Positions 1 to 6,485 of a DNA stretch of 10,399 nucleotides are shown here, in pieces. The notes beneath the pieces were generated by a model that was not told where the DNA came from, searched no databases, and saw only the letters and a program-made list of their open reading frames with translations. Location of the stretch: assembly GCA_946405695.1 (NCBI GenBank), contig CAMJIA010000053.1, positions 1 through 10,399 on the forward strand, read 5' to 3'. The stretch is from an uncultured Prevotellaceae bacterium. GTDB lineage: Bacteria > Bacteroidota > Bacteroidia > Bacteroidales > Bacteroidaceae. The translations under genes were made by a program, and so were the position numbers. Positions within the stretch are counted from its first letter, which is position 1. Every line of letters begins with the position of its first letter.

Positions 1-116
1 CTCGAAGCCCTTCGGGCTGAATGCAAGGAGACAAACATAAAGTGATCGAGGGACACCCTGATCACAGGTCCCCTTATGTCAGGTGACAGGTCCTGACAGG
101 AATCTTCCGTCTCGGC
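1..116 (+). ncRNA. Possible 3' part of a structured non-coding RNA, cut by the window edge
   Basis: No convincing reading frame lies here, but the stretch folds well. Positions 6-10 pair with 14-18 around a three-base loop. Positions 42-47 pair with 60-65 and 49-52 with 56-59, giving a 10-bp stem with one bulged G and an ACA loop. Positions 77-83 pair with 92-98 (TGTCAGG/CCTGACA). A run of nine A follows at 117-125. It is richer in G and C than the AT-rich promoter region that follows, as expected of a stable RNA. A 6S-like RNA (Bacteroidales have a divergent family, Bacteroidales-1) is one candidate, because a small hairpin after an unpaired stretch resembles the 3' side of the 6S bubble. 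I cannot confirm this. The strand is assumed from folding and gene direction. The 5' end lies outside the window. Confidence 0.33.
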
Positions 117-136
117 AAAAAAAAAGAATAAATTCT

Positions 137-167
137 TTTGTTTTGCGCTCAACTTTTTGTAACTTTG
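137..167 (+). promoter_or_regulatory. Bacteroidota-type promoter for rnr
   Basis: A TTTG at 137-140 is followed after 19 bp by TAACTTTG at 160-167, matching the TTTG / TAnnTTTG consensus of the primary sigma factor in this phylum. Transcription would begin near 173, giving a leader of only about 23 nt before rnr. The -33 box overlaps the right arm of an A/T-only inverted repeat (122-129 with 132-139), which could be a weak terminator of the upstream RNA or just low-complexity DNA. Confidence 0.7.
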
Positions 168-195
168 CTGTCAGAAACTATTAAATATTGATACT

Positions 196-2355
196 ATGAG
201 CAAGAAAAAGGGAGGCAAAAGGCTGAATAAGAAACAGATAGCTGAGATGCTGCAGACGCTGTTCCAACAGAATCCCAACGAGACATTCTCCTTCAAGCAG
301 GTCTTCAAGGCTTTGAAGTTGGATACCCATCCTACCAAGATGCTGGCTATTGACCTGATGGAAGAGATGGCGTGGGACGACTATCTGTCGAAGGTCAGTG
401 ATAACTCGTATCGCCTGAACCTGAAGACGCAGGTGCAGGAGGGTACCTTCATCCGCAAAGCCAACGGTAAGAACTCGTTCCAGCCCGATGATGGCGGCAC
501 ACCCGTGTTTGTCAGTGAGCGTAACTCGCTGTTTGCCATGAATGGCGACCGTGTGAAGGTGACTTATATGGCTCGTCGTGAGAAGCATATCAAGGAGGCG
601 ATGGTCGTCGAGATTCTGAGTCATAAGCGCGACCAGGCCGTCGGTAAGCTAAAGGTGGAGAAGGACTATGCCTTCCTGGTTACCGAGGGTAACATCTTTG
701 TCCACGATATCTTTATCCCAAAGAAGAAGCTGAAGGGCGGCAAGACGGGCGACAAGGCTGTCGTCAAGATTACGCAGTGGCCGTCGAAGGAGTCGAAGAA
801 CATTGTAGGTGAGGTCATCGACGTGCTGGGCAAGGAAGGTGACAACAATGTAGAGATGCACGCCATCCTGGCACAGTATGGTCTGCCGTATCGCTATCCG
901 AAGACTGTCGAGGACGCTGCCGAGAAGATAGAGCCAGGCATCACGCCTGAGGAGATAGCCCGTCGTGAGGACTTCCGCGAGGTCTTCACCTGTACCATCG
1001 ACCCGAAGGACGCCAAGGACTTCGATGATGCTCTGTCTATCCGGAAAAAAGGCAAGAACTGGGAGGTTGGCGTGCACATTGCCGATGTCAGCCATTATGT
1101 GAAGGAAGGTTCTGTGATTGACAAGGAGGCCGTGAAGCGTGCCACCAGCGTCTATCTTGTGGACCGTACTATCCCCATGTTGCCAGAGCGTCTGTGCAAC
1201 TTCATCTGTTCACTGCGCCCTGACGAGGAGAAGCTTTGCTATAGTGTCATCTTCGTTTTGGACGAAGAGGCCAATGTCAAGGACTACCACATCGCCCATA
1301 CCGTTATCAAGAGTAATAGAAGGTACGCGTATGAGGAAGTACAGGAGATCCTAATGGGCAAGGATGGTGACTATGCCGACGAGCTGCGTACACTGGATAA
1401 ACTGGCGAAATGCTTGCGTGAACGCCGCTTCAAGGGTGGTGCCGTGAAGTTCGATCGTGAGGAATTGCATTTCGACATCGACGAGACAGGCAAGCCTGTC
1501 CGTGCTTATTTCAAGAAGTCGAACGATGCCACCCAGCTCATTGAGGAGTTTATGTTGCTGGCCAACCGTACCGTCGCAGAACATATCGGTAGGGTGGAGA
1601 AGCCCAAAGCCAAGAATGCACAGCCCAAAGCCAAGAAGACCTTCGTCTATCGTATCCACGACCAGCCAGACCCCACGAAGCTGGAGACGCTGCGCGAGTT
1701 TGTGGTGAAGTTCGGCTACAAGATGAAGACGGCTGGTACGAAGGGCGCTATCTCGAAGTCGCTGAATGCGCTGATGGACGGCTGTCAGGGCAAGAAGGAG
1801 CAGAAACTCATTGAGACCGTTGCCCTGCGTGCCATGATGAAGGCGAAATACTCGACGCACAACATCGGACACTATGGTCTGGCCTTTGAGTACTATACGC
1901 ATTTCACGTCGCCTATCCGTCGCTTCCCTGATACGATGGTACATCGCCTGCTGACGAAATATCAGGATGGTGGACGCTCAGCTAATCAAGAGAAGTACGA
2001 AGAACTCTGTGAGCACTGCTCCGATATGGAACAGACCGCCCAGCAGGCTGAGCGCGACAGCATCAAGTACAAGATGGTCGAGTTCATGGCCGACAAGATA
2101 GGTAACGAGTATGATGCCCATATCAGTGGCATCCAGTCGTATGGCATCTACTGTGAGGTTGACGAGAACCACTGCGAGGGTATGGTGTCCATGCACGACC
2201 TGGACGATGACTACTACGACTTCGACGAGCGCAACTACTGCCTGGTGGGTCGTCGTCATCACAACAAATACCAGTTGGGTGACCCCATCCGCATCAAGGT
2301 AGCTCGTGCTAATCTGGAGAAGCGCCAGCTCGACTTCGTTTTAGCCGACAAATAA
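196..2355 (+). CDS. rnr: Ribonuclease R (RNB-family 3'-5' exoribonuclease)
   Basis: Processive, metal-dependent 3'-to-5' exoribonuclease that degrades structured RNA, including rRNA and mRNA fragments, in the cytoplasm. The 719 residues show the full RNase R order: a Lys-rich start (KKKGGKRLNKK), a winged-helix region at about 12-72, two cold-shock/OB domains at about 80-225, the RNB domain from about 262 to 600, and a C-terminal S1 domain at about 636-717. The catalytic aspartates of the RNB signature are present at D269, D275, D277 and D278, equivalent to the D272/278/280/281 set of E. coli RNase R. At 719 residues it is shorter than the E. coli enzyme (813) and lacks the long basic C-terminal tail. 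A short Lys/Pro/Ala-rich insert (about 468-479) sits within the RNB domain. The ATG at 196 is the first in frame after the promoter at 137-167. The SIMPL gene follows after 57 bp with no evident terminator, so cotranscription is likely. Confidence 0.96.
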   Translation: MSKKKGGKRLNKKQIAEMLQTLFQQNPNETFSFKQVFKALKLDTHPTKMLAIDLMEEMAWDDYLSKVSDNSYRLNLKTQVQEGTFIRKANGKNSFQPDDGGTPVFVSERNSLFAMNGDRVKVTYMARREKHIKEAMVVEILSHKRDQAVGKLKVEKDYAFLVTEGNIFVHDIFIPKKKLKGGKTGDKAVVKITQWPSKESKNIVGEVIDVLGKEGDNNVEMHAILAQYGLPYRYPKTVEDAAEKIEPGITPEEIARREDFREVFTCTIDPKDAKDFDDALSIRKKGKNWEVGVHIADVSHYVKEGSVIDKEAVKRATSVYLVDRTIPMLPERLCNFICSLRPDEEKLCYSVIFVLDEEANVKDYHIAHTVIKSNRRYAYEEVQEILMGKDGDYADELRTLDKLAKCLRERRFKGGAVKFDREELHFDIDETGKPVRAYFKKSNDATQLIEEFMLLANRTVAEHIGRVEKPKAKNAQPKAKKTFVYRIHDQPDPTKLETLREFVVKFGYKMKTAGTKGAISKSLNALMDGCQGKKEQKLIETVALRAMMKAKYSTHNIGHYGLAFEYYTHFTSPIRRFPDTMVHRLLTKYQDGGRSANQEKYEELCEHCSDMEQTAQQAERDSIKYKMVEFMADKIGNEYDAHISGIQSYGIYCEVDENHCEGMVSMHDLDDDYYDFDERNYCLVGRRHHNKYQLGDPIRIKVARANLEKRQLDFVLADK

Positions 2356-2370
2356 CTCATTAGTCTTATT

Positions 2371-2388
2371 GGCCCCATAGGCCCCATT
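2371..2388 (+). repeat. Tandem 9-bp repeat in the rnr/SIMPL spacer
   Basis: GGCCCCATA (2371-2379) is followed at once by GGCCCCATT (2380-2388), an 8/9 tandem copy. It is G/C-rich inside an otherwise A/T-rich 57-bp spacer that also holds a perfect 12-bp palindrome, TTATTATAATAA (2392-2403). The 10-mer CTCATTAGTC just after the rnr stop (2356-2365) reappears inverted after the nrdD stop (5424-5433). Function is unknown. Confidence 0.6.
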
Positions 2389-2412
2389 TTATTATTATAA
2401 TAAGGTACACGC

Positions 2413-3108
2413 ATGAAAGAAAACAATCGCATCATTGCCGCAGCCATTGTTGCTGTAGGCATCATCTGCCTGGGATGGTTCCTGAAGGCAGGCATTGACA
2501 ACTTTGCCAATAAAGACCGTCATGTAACCGTCAAGGGACTGGCCGAGCGTGAGGTGCCAGCCGACAAAGTCACGTGGAGCATTGGTACAAAGGTGACGGG
2601 TAACGACCTGCCGCTGCTTTACGAGAACATCAATGTGCAGACGCAGAAGATCAAACAGTTCCTGCTGAAGTATGGTCTGCCGGAGAAAGAGATTACCGTT
2701 AATCCTCCCTCCATTACCGACCTGGAGGCCCGTGAGTGGGGTGACAACCAGAAGAACTTCCGCTACATCGTCAATACCACGATTACGGTGGCTACCAACA
2801 AGGTGGCAGAAGTCAACAAAGCCATCTCCAGTCAGGCCGAACTGCTGAAGCAGGGCGTGGCACTGGGCGAGAACAGTCCGCAGTACGAATATGCCTCGTT
2901 CCAGCAGATGAAACCGGAGATGATGGCCGAGGCTATCAAGAACGCTCAGAAGACTGCTGCGCAGTTTGCAGAGGCCAGTGAGTGTGACCTTGGAAAAATT
3001 GTCGTTGCCGATCAAGGACAGTTTTCTATTGACAATCGTGATGATAACACGCCGTATATAAAAAAGTTACGCGTAGTTACTACAGTGACTTATTCGCTGA
3101 AGGACTAA
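2413..3108 (+). CDS. SIMPL (DUF541) domain protein, membrane-anchored
   Basis: A 231-residue protein of the SIMPL/DUF541 family. It has one N-terminal hydrophobic segment at about 7-25 ([18 protein letters not shown]) that could be an uncleaved membrane anchor or a signal peptide, and a periplasmic body from about 35. Family features visible are the opening strand with the [12 protein letters not shown] stretch (39-51), the alternating strand/helix pattern, and the closing strand [10 protein letters not shown] near the C-terminus. Proteins of this family form oligomeric assemblies in the cell envelope, and their biochemical role is poorly defined; some are linked to oxidative stress. It lies 57 bp after rnr on the same strand and precedes a possible weak terminator, so it probably closes a two-gene transcript. 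No separate TAnnTTTG promoter was seen in the spacer. I give no gene symbol because the family is broad. Confidence 0.85.
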   Translation: MKENNRIIAAAIVAVGIICLGWFLKAGIDNFANKDRHVTVKGLAEREVPADKVTWSIGTKVTGNDLPLLYENINVQTQKIKQFLLKYGLPEKEITVNPPSITDLEAREWGDNQKNFRYIVNTTITVATNKVAEVNKAISSQAELLKQGVALGENSPQYEYASFQQMKPEMMAEAIKNAQKTAAQFAEASECDLGKIVVADQGQFSIDNRDDNTPYIKKLRVVTTVTYSLKD

Positions 3109-3110
3109 GC

Positions 3111-3145
3111 GACGGTCGACGAAATACCGTCTATTAACATTTTTT
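3111..3145 (+). terminator. Possible weak terminator after the SIMPL gene
   Basis: GACGGT (3111-3116) pairs with ACCGTC (3126-3131) around a nine-base loop, starting two bases after the stop codon. A run of six T (3140-3145) lies eight bases beyond the stem. The gap between stem and T-run is longer than in a standard intrinsic terminator, so the call is tentative. Confidence 0.4.
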
Positions 3146-3169
3146 GAAAATATTTCTCTCCAAAATGTG

Positions 3170-3199
3170 CTTGTAATTTAGTTATATTTTGTATCTTTG
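3170..3199 (+). promoter_or_regulatory. Bacteroidota-type promoter for nrdDG
   Basis: TATCTTTG at 3192-3199 is a full match to the TAnnTTTG -7 box. CTTG at 3170-3173 lies 18 bp upstream as a partial -33 box. Transcription would start at about 3205, leaving a long leader of some 118 nt before nrdD. No NrdR-like box and no cobalamin-riboswitch signature was recognised near it. Confidence 0.7.
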
Positions 3200-3201
3200 C
3201 A

Positions 3202-3240
3202 CTCGCTAAGAGTTTCCCGAAATGGGAAACTTTTTGCGAG
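3202..3240 (+). promoter_or_regulatory. 39-nt hairpin at the start of the nrdD leader
   Basis: CTCGC (3202-3206) pairs with GCGAG (3236-3240). After one T/T mismatch, AAGA (3208-3211) pairs with TTTT (3231-3234) including one G-U, and GTTTCCC (3212-3218) pairs with GGGAAAC (3224-3230). The loop is GAAAT. That is 16 pairs in one nearly unbroken stem, placed at the predicted transcript 5' end. The inner 7-bp stem followed by TTTTT also looks like an intrinsic terminator, so attenuation, 5'-end protection from decay, or termination of upstream transcription are all possible. Confidence 0.6.
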
Positions 3241-3322
3241 ATAAAAATTAAAAAGTTGTCCAAAACGGATGATTTTGTGTTGCAAAGAGAATGCAATAAC
3301 TAAAGAAATATACACATAAACA

Positions 3323-5419
3323 ATGGAGATTAAAAACTTTACCATTACCAAACGCGACGGTTCAAAAGACTCGTTTTCGTTAGACAAAATCATGAACGCC
3401 ATCGTTAAGGCGTTCGAGAGTGTGAATGTTCCTTCTGACCTGGGAACCATTTCAAAGATTATCAGTCACCTGGATATCAAGGACGATATCACGGTGGAGG
3501 ATATCCAGAACCAGGTGGAGGAAGCGTTGATGCGCGAAGGCTTCTATAAGGTTGCCAAGTCGTTCATGCTCTATCGCCAGCAGCATACCGAGGATCGTGA
3601 GACGCTGGCTAAGTTGCAGTTCCTGTCCGACTATATGGAGTCGGCTAATGCTGCAACCTCTTCGAAGTTTGACGCCAATGCCAATGTGGAGCACAAGAAC
3701 ATTGCCACGCTGATTGGTGAACTGCCGAAGTCTAACTTCATCCGTCTGAACCGTCGTCTGCTCACCGAGCGCATCAAGAAGATGTTCGACAAGGAACTTG
3801 CTGACCAGTACATCGACTTGCTGACACACCACTTTATATATAAGAACGATGAGACCTCGCTGGCCAACTACTGTGCATCTATCACGATGTACCCCTGGCT
3901 TATCGGTGGCACTACCGCTATTGGTGGCAACTCAACGGCGCCTACTAACCTGAAGTCGTTTGCCGGTGGTTTCATCAACATGGTGTTCATGGTCAGCTCT
4001 ATGCTTGCTGGTGCTTGTGCTACCCCCGAGTTCCTGATGTACATGAACTACTTCATCGGCAACGAGTATGGCAAAGACTACTGGCAGCATCCTGAGCAGC
4101 AGGCCGACCTCTCGCTGAAGAAGCGCACCATCGACAAGGTTATTACCGACTACTTCGAGCAGATTGTCTACTCACTGAACCAGCCCACTGGTGCCCGTAA
4201 CTATCAGGCTGTGTTCTGGAATGTGGCTTACTACGACCGTTACTACTTCGAGAGTATCTTCGGTGAGTTCTACTTCCCCGATGGCAGTCAGCCCGACTGG
4301 GATGGTCTGTCTTGGTTGCAGAAGCGTTTCATGAAGTGGTTCAACCAGGAGCGTACGAAGACCCTGCTGACCTTCCCCGTAGAGACCATGGCGCTGCTCG
4401 TTGACGAGAATGGCGAGCCTAAGGACAAGGAGTGGGGTGAGTTTACCGCTGAGATGTATGCTGAGGGCCACTCGTTCTTCACCTATATGAGCGACAATGC
4501 CGACTCTCTCAGTTCTTGCTGCCGTCTGCGCAACGAGATTACTGACAACGGCTTCTCTTATACGCTGGGTGCCGGTGGTGTATCTACCGGTTCGAAGTCA
4601 GTACTGACCATCAACCTCAACCGTTGCGTGCAGTACGCCGTCAACCACAAGATGGACTATCTGGAGTATCTGGGACAGGTCATCGACCTCTGCCACAAGG
4701 TACAGCTGGCATACAATGAGAACCTGAAGGACCTGCAGGCCCATGGCATGCTGCCCTTGTTCGATGCTGGTTACATCAATATCGCACGCCAGTATCTGAC
4801 CATCGGTATCAATGGTCTTGTAGAGGCTGCCGAGTTCATGGGATTGAAGATTACGCCTAACGACGACTATAAGAAGTTCGTACAGAGCATCCTCGGCCTC
4901 ATCGAGAAGTACAACAAGCAGTACCGCACGAAGGACATCATGTTCAACTGCGAGATGATTCCTGCCGAGAACGTCGGTGTGAAGCACGCCAAGTGGGACC
5001 GTGAGGACGGCTACTTCGTACCACGCGACTGCTATAACAGCTACTTCTATGTTGTTGAGGACGACTCATTGTCAGTTATCGACAAGTTCAAGCTGCACGG
5101 CGCTCCCTACATCGAGCACCTTACTGGTGGCTCTGCCCTGCACATGAACCTCGACGAGCACCTGTCTAAGGAGCAGTATCTGCACCTGCTGAAGGTGGCT
5201 GCCAAGGAGGGCTGTAACTACTTCACATTTAACATTCCCAATACTGTCTGCAACGACTGTGGCCATATCGACAAACGTTACCTGAAGGAGTGCCCGCACT
5301 GCCATTCGAAGAATGTGGACTACATGACCCGCATCATCGGATACCTGAAGCGCGTCAGCAACTTCTCACAGGCTCGTCAGGAAGAGGCTTCGCGCCGTTA
5401 CTATGCACACGCAGAATAA
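3323..5419 (+). CDS. nrdD: Anaerobic (class III) ribonucleoside-triphosphate reductase, large subunit
   Basis: Reduces ribonucleoside triphosphates to deoxy forms under anoxic conditions using a glycyl radical installed by NrdG. The 698 residues are close to the family's usual ~700. An N-terminal ATP-cone (about 3-93, with the KRDGSKDSF start) is expected to sense ATP/dATP and switch overall activity. The catalytic barrel follows, with conserved-looking cysteines at C184 and at C399/C400 (SLSSCC), where the thiyl-radical cysteine is expected. The C-terminus carries a four-cysteine zinc site (C643, C646, C657, C660) and the glycyl-radical loop RIIGYL with G673 as the radical residue. The closest experimentally studied enzyme I know of is that of Prevotella copri, whose ATP-cone has been described. 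The gene has its own promoter and a long folded leader, and is followed 52 bp later by nrdG. Which reductant it uses (formate or thioredoxin-like) cannot be decided from reading alone. Confidence 0.97.
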   Translation: MEIKNFTITKRDGSKDSFSLDKIMNAIVKAFESVNVPSDLGTISKIISHLDIKDDITVEDIQNQVEEALMREGFYKVAKSFMLYRQQHTEDRETLAKLQFLSDYMESANAATSSKFDANANVEHKNIATLIGELPKSNFIRLNRRLLTERIKKMFDKELADQYIDLLTHHFIYKNDETSLANYCASITMYPWLIGGTTAIGGNSTAPTNLKSFAGGFINMVFMVSSMLAGACATPEFLMYMNYFIGNEYGKDYWQHPEQQADLSLKKRTIDKVITDYFEQIVYSLNQPTGARNYQAVFWNVAYYDRYYFESIFGEFYFPDGSQPDWDGLSWLQKRFMKWFNQERTKTLLTFPVETMALLVDENGEPKDKEWGEFTAEMYAEGHSFFTYMSDNADSLSSCCRLRNEITDNGFSYTLGAGGVSTGSKSVLTINLNRCVQYAVNHKMDYLEYLGQVIDLCHKVQLAYNENLKDLQAHGMLPLFDAGYINIARQYLTIGINGLVEAAEFMGLKITPNDDYKKFVQSILGLIEKYNKQYRTKDIMFNCEMIPAENVGVKHAKWDREDGYFVPRDCYNSYFYVVEDDSLSVIDKFKLHGAPYIEHLTGGSALHMNLDEHLSKEQYLHLLKVAAKEGCNYFTFNIPNTVCNDCGHIDKRYLKECPHCHSKNVDYMTRIIGYLKRVSNFSQARQEEASRRYYAHAE

Positions 5420-5426
5420 TTATGAC

Positions 5427-5459
5427 TAATGAGTAATGAGCCATGAGCTCATTACTCAT
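5427..5459 (+). repeat. Inverted repeat built from TAATGAG heptamers, between nrdD and nrdG
   Basis: Two tandem TAATGAG units (5427-5433, 5434-5440) are mirrored downstream by CTCATTA plus CTCAT (5448-5459). Together they make a perfect 13-bp stem: 5429-5441 pairs with 5447-5459 around the loop CATGA. It fills most of the 52-bp spacer and ends 12 nt before the preferred nrdG start codon. No T-run follows, so it does not look like an intrinsic terminator. Lower NrdG output, mRNA processing, or protection of the nrdD 3' end are possible roles. Confidence 0.75.
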
Positions 5460-5471
5460 GTCAATAGACAT

Positions 5472-5954
5472 ATGCTTAAATACGTAAATACAGGGGTTGT
5501 TTTTCAGGAGATACCCGATGAGGTGACTTTAGCCATCAATATCTCCAATTGTCCATGCCATTGTCCAGGGTGCCATAGCCGCTATCTCTGGGATGACATT
5601 GGCATGCCGTTGGATACGGATGCCATCGATGCCTTCATCGAGCGTTACGGCAACGACATCACCTGCCTGTCATTCATGGGAGGTGATGCCGACCCCGTAG
5701 GCGTCAATCAGTTGGCACAGTATATTCACGAGACCTATCCACAGTTCAAGGTGGCATGGTACAGTGGACGCCTCCGTGTCTCGCCGGCTGTCAACAAGGA
5801 AGATTTTGATTATCTGAAAATCGGACCTTATATCAAGCACTTAGGTCCCTTGAAGTCACCGACCACCAACCAGCGTCTCTATCGCCTTCGTGATGACGGT
5901 TCCTTCGAGGATATCACCTATCGTTTCTGGCGTCAGCGCGACATAGCTATATAG
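5472..5954 (+). CDS. nrdG: Anaerobic ribonucleotide reductase activating protein (radical SAM)
   Basis: Radical S-adenosylmethionine enzyme that generates the glycyl radical on NrdD. From ATG 5472 it encodes 160 residues, a typical size for the family. The radical SAM motif CxxxCxxC is present at C27, C31 and C34 (CPCHCPGC) and binds the [4Fe-4S] cluster. The SAM-contacting FMGGDADP stretch follows at about 70-77. I prefer ATG 5472 over the in-frame ATG at 5436 because MLKYVNTGVVFQEIPDEVTL matches the usual family start, and the extra 12 codons would consist mainly of the 5429-5459 inverted repeat. The gene sits 52 bp after nrdD, its substrate protein, and must share its promoter. Its TAG stop (5952-5954) lies inside the stem of the following terminator. 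Confidence 0.95.
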   Translation: MLKYVNTGVVFQEIPDEVTLAINISNCPCHCPGCHSRYLWDDIGMPLDTDAIDAFIERYGNDITCLSFMGGDADPVGVNQLAQYIHETYPQFKVAWYSGRLRVSPAVNKEDFDYLKIGPYIKHLGPLKSPTTNQRLYRLRDDGSFEDITYRFWRQRDIAI

Positions 5955-5983
5955 AAAAAGCCTGCACTGCAGGCTTTTTCTAT
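5951..5983. terminator. Bidirectional intrinsic terminator between nrdG and the DUF5606 gene
   Basis: A perfect palindrome of 16 bp per arm centred on C5967: ATAG, five A, GCCTGCA on the left and TGCAGGC, five T, CTAT on the right. The G/C core flanked by A-run and T-run gives a hairpin plus U-tract when read from either strand, so it can end both the nrdDG transcript and the opposing nusB-to-DUF5606 transcript. The left arm contains the nrdG stop codon. Confidence 0.92.
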
Positions 5984-6003
5984 GTTCTCTACTCAATGAG
6001 GTT

Positions 6004-6447
6004 TTATTCCTCTTTGCGATCGTCGATGTTGTCACCCTCTGTGGGAGCCATCTCCTCCTCGAAATCGGAGATGCCGGCCTTAATAAGGATGTCGTACCAT
6101 TGGATGAGTTTCTTGATATGGCTGTTCTGCACACGGTCCTGATCCCATTCGGGCAGCACCTTAGAGAAATACTCGTGGAGCTCGGCAGGAGTGGCCTTCT
6201 TGAAGTTAACGCTGCAGGTCTTACCGCCTTCTAAGTCGCGCATAGAGGCGAGCACCTTCATGAGGGGTACCTCGTCAGTCTCAGTGAACATGGCGATGTC
6301 GGCCAGTGAGGTGATACGGTCGGTACCGAAGGCAGGCATACGCTTGTGGGTGTCGTCCAAGGCTTCGACAATGAGGCTATTGGTGGCACGTGATACTAAT
6401 TTGTACAGTCCGGGCTTACCGGAGATTGCTAAAATGGTCTGTTTCAT
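6004..6447 (-). CDS. DUF5606 domain protein, function unknown
   Basis: A 147-residue cytoplasmic protein with no signal peptide or membrane segment. The N-terminal part (about 2-65) begins MKQTILAISGKPGLYKLVSR and continues through LIVEALD and ITSLADIAMFTETDEVPL, a pattern I recognise as DUF5606, a domain seen mainly in Bacteroidota. The second half (about 85-125) looks helical (ELHEYFSKVLPEWDQDRV, then IKKLIQWYDILIKAG), and the last 20 residues are acidic and probably disordered. No function is established to my knowledge. It is the last gene of the minus-strand nusB-yajC-YbbR-coaE run, 30 bp after coaE, and is closed by the terminator at 5951-5983. The start ATG (6447-6445) fits the family beginning. 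No catalytic motif was seen. Confidence 0.85.
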   Translation of the reverse strand: MKQTILAISGKPGLYKLVSRATNSLIVEALDDTHKRMPAFGTDRITSLADIAMFTETDEVPLMKVLASMRDLEGGKTCSVNFKKATPAELHEYFSKVLPEWDQDRVQNSHIKKLIQWYDILIKAGISDFEEEMAPTEGDNIDDRKEE

Positions 6448-6453
6448 ATTTCT

Positions 6454-6485
6454 TTTCGTTATTTCGATGTTTCGATGTTACGACA
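6454..6485 (-). repeat. Octamer tandem repeat spanning the coaE stop and the coaE/DUF5606 spacer
   Basis: On the + strand TTTCGATG occurs twice in tandem (6462-6469, 6470-6477), with degenerate units on both sides: TTTCGTTA at 6454-6461 and TTACGACA at 6478-6485. Read on the gene strand this is repeated CATCGAAA filling the 30-bp spacer, with the first degenerate unit inside the last coaE codons. It occupies the site where a ribosome-binding sequence for the DUF5606 gene would lie. Confidence 0.6.

Noticed and set aside
66..116. SRP RNA (AGGTCC followed by AGGAA looked suggestive)
   Set aside because: The conserved SRP domain IV loop with GGAAGGAAGCAGCC is absent and the bases do not form its internal-loop hairpin.
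122..144. A/T-only inverted repeat before rnr as an intrinsic terminator
   Set aside because: AAAAGAAT/ATTCTTTT has almost no G/C pairs and overlaps the -33 box of the rnr promoter; too weak to call as a feature.
1351..1944. 197-codon open frame on the minus strand inside rnr
   Set aside because: It is antisense to the conserved RNB domain, with no promoter and no recognisable family; typical shadow of a codon-biased gene.
3205..3322. NrdR box or adenosylcobalamin riboswitch in the nrdD leader
   Set aside because: Neither the paired 16-bp NrdR-type palindromes nor the conserved cobalamin-riboswitch core was found in this leader.
4598..4987. 129-codon minus-strand frame inside nrdD
   Set aside because: It lies opposite conserved NrdD sequence and its Leu/Val/His-rich composition is that of an antisense shadow.
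5436..5471. Longer nrdG start at ATG 5436
   Set aside because: The added residues are mainly a translation of the inverted repeat, and the NrdG family starts at the MLKYVNT sequence.
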